From NCBI GenBank assembly GCA_947456845.1, contig CANGUJ010000152.1, positions 1-8,278 of the forward strand: 8,278 nt of DNA, written 5' to 3'. The notes under the pieces are model-generated. The model saw only the letters and a program-made list of their open reading frames with translations, was not told where the DNA came from and did no database searches. This DNA comes from Burkholderiales bacterium (GTDB lineage Bacteria; Pseudomonadota; Gammaproteobacteria; Burkholderiales; JAEUOS01). A program made the translations under genes and the position numbers. Below, one piece after another: positions 7,262 through 8,278 of this stretch. Position 1 is the stretch's first letter; every line of letters starts with the position of its first letter.

Positions 7262-8278
7262 ATGAACCAGCGGCTGCAATCCGCCACGCTGACCATCAAC
7301 GGCGAGCGTCTGTGGGCTTCGCTCATGGACATGGCCAGGATAGGCGCCACCCCCAAGGGGGGGGTCAGGCGCATCGCGCTGACGCAGGAAGACAAGGCGG
7401 GGCGCGACAAGTTCGTGGCCTGGTGCAAGGCGGCGGGCCTTTCCATCCGCATCGACCGGATGGGCAACATCTTCGCGCGCCGCGCCGGCACCGCAGCGCA
7501 GGCGGCCCCGGTGATGAGCGGCAGCCATCTCGACACCCAGCCTTCCGGCGGGCGCTTCGACGGCTGCTATGGCGTGATGGCGGCGCTCGAGGTCTGCCGC
7601 AGCCTCGACGACTACGGCATCCGCACCCGCAGGCCCATCGAGGTGGCGGTATGGACCAACGAGGAAGGGTCGCGCTTCACTCCGGTGATGGAAGGCTCGG
7701 GCGTGTTCGTCGGCGCCTTCACCCTCGAGCACGCGCGCGCCCAGACCGACGCCGACGGCGTGCGCATGGGCGACGCGCTCGATGCCATCGGCTACAGCGG
7801 CGACGCGCCGATGGGCCATCCGGTGGCGGCCTACTTCGAGGCGCATATCGAGCAGGGCCCGGTGCTGGAGAACGCCGGCATGACCATCGGCGTGGTCAGC
7901 GGCGGGCTGGGTCAGCGCTGGTTCAACCTCACCGTCACCGGCATGGAGGCGCATGCCGGACCCACCCCCATGCACCTGCGGCGCGACGCGCTGCAGGGCG
8001 CCACCCACATCATGCAGGCCGTCGACGCGCTGGGCCGCAGCGGCGCCGACACGCGCGCCACCGTGGGCTACGTGAAGGTGGAGCCCAATTCGCGCAACGT
8101 AATCCCGGGCCGGGTGACCTTCAGCGTCGACCTGCGCGCGGGCGACGACGCGGAACTGGCGCGCCTGACGGCCGGCATGCGCGAGGCGGCCGAGCGGGTG
8201 TGCCGCGAGCGCCGGCTGGAACTGGCCATCGAGCAAACGGTGTACTACCCGCCCACCCCCTTCGCGGCGGAGTGCCGC
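7262..8278 (+). CDS. Zn-dependent amidase, hydantoinase/carbamoylase family (3' end beyond window)
   Basis: The first 339 codons are present; family members have about 410-420 residues, so roughly 80% is seen. It is an M20-type binuclear metal hydrolase. Metal and catalytic residues visible: H89 in GSHLDTQPSGG, D100 in RFDGCYG, E134/E135 in WTNEEGSRF, and H195 in EAHIEQGPVLE; the last metal-binding histidine should lie beyond the end. GMEAHAGPTPM (227-237, H231) and EPNSRNVIPG (274-283, N279) with R292 are the dimer-domain substrate residues. Characterised members hydrolyse N-carbamoyl-L-amino acids, N-carbamoyl-beta-alanine (beta-ureidopropionase) or allantoate, all releasing ammonia from a ureido group. 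The substrate cannot be told from this part alone. It lies 72 bases after the FecR-SPOR gene with no obvious functional link. An 8-G tract spans codons 32-35. Confidence 0.93.
   Translation, partial: MNQRLQSATLTINGERLWASLMDMARIGATPKGGVRRIALTQEDKAGRDKFVAWCKAAGLSIRIDRMGNIFARRAGTAAQAAPVMSGSHLDTQPSGGRFDGCYGVMAALEVCRSLDDYGIRTRRPIEVAVWTNEEGSRFTPVMEGSGVFVGAFTLEHARAQTDADGVRMGDALDAIGYSGDAPMGHPVAAYFEAHIEQGPVLENAGMTIGVVSGGLGQRWFNLTVTGMEAHAGPTPMHLRRDALQGATHIMQAVDALGRSGADTRATVGYVKVEPNSRNVIPGRVTFSVDLRAGDDAELARLTAGMREAAERVCRERRLELAIEQTVYYPPTPFAAECR

Noticed and set aside
7241..8236. 331-residue minus-strand open frame over the amidase gene.
   Set aside because: The plus-strand frame has every expected metal-site motif; the minus frame is a compositional shadow rich in Ala, His, Gly and Arg.

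Overview
This is a GC-rich, gene-dense chromosomal window from a proteobacterium. The gene order leuS-lptE-holA-proA and the protein sequences fit a betaproteobacterium, perhaps Rhodocyclales or Burkholderiales; that placement is inferred from gene order, codon choice and remembered family sequences, not from a search. I see no rRNA, tRNA, CRISPR array, insertion sequence, integrase or attachment site. No stretch longer than 198 bases lacks a gene.

Layout. The left three quarters (29-6082) is read on the minus strand. From its promoter side the order is leuS (leucyl-tRNA synthetase), lptE (outer-membrane LPS-assembly lipoprotein), holA (DNA polymerase III delta subunit), proA (glutamate-5-semialdehyde dehydrogenase) and a small VOC/glyoxalase-fold protein. 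leuS, lptE and holA are packed tightly (gaps of 1 and 16 bases), proA follows after 60 bases and the VOC gene after 118 bases, so leuS-lptE-holA-proA is probably one transcript. A perfect TATAAT box about 37 bases ahead of leuS is the likely main promoter. The genes serve different cell functions (translation, envelope assembly, replication, proline synthesis); the grouping is a conserved housekeeping arrangement, not one pathway.

The right part (6281-8278) is read on the plus strand, divergently from leuS. It holds a secreted protein that combines a FecR domain with a C-terminal SPOR-like domain, then, after 72 bases, the first 339 codons of an M20-type Zn-dependent amidase of the hydantoinase/carbamoylase family, cut by the window end. 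The 198-base divergent region carries the leuS promoter and a near-consensus CRP-type palindrome.

Most of the window is ordinary. The items most worth a second look are the standalone FecR-SPOR protein, the CRP-like site placed 61.5 bases from a putative start of its transcript, a twin-arginine-like motif in the LptE lipoprotein signal, and a C5-AA-G8 tract early in the amidase gene. I found no convincing evidence for a wholly new system.
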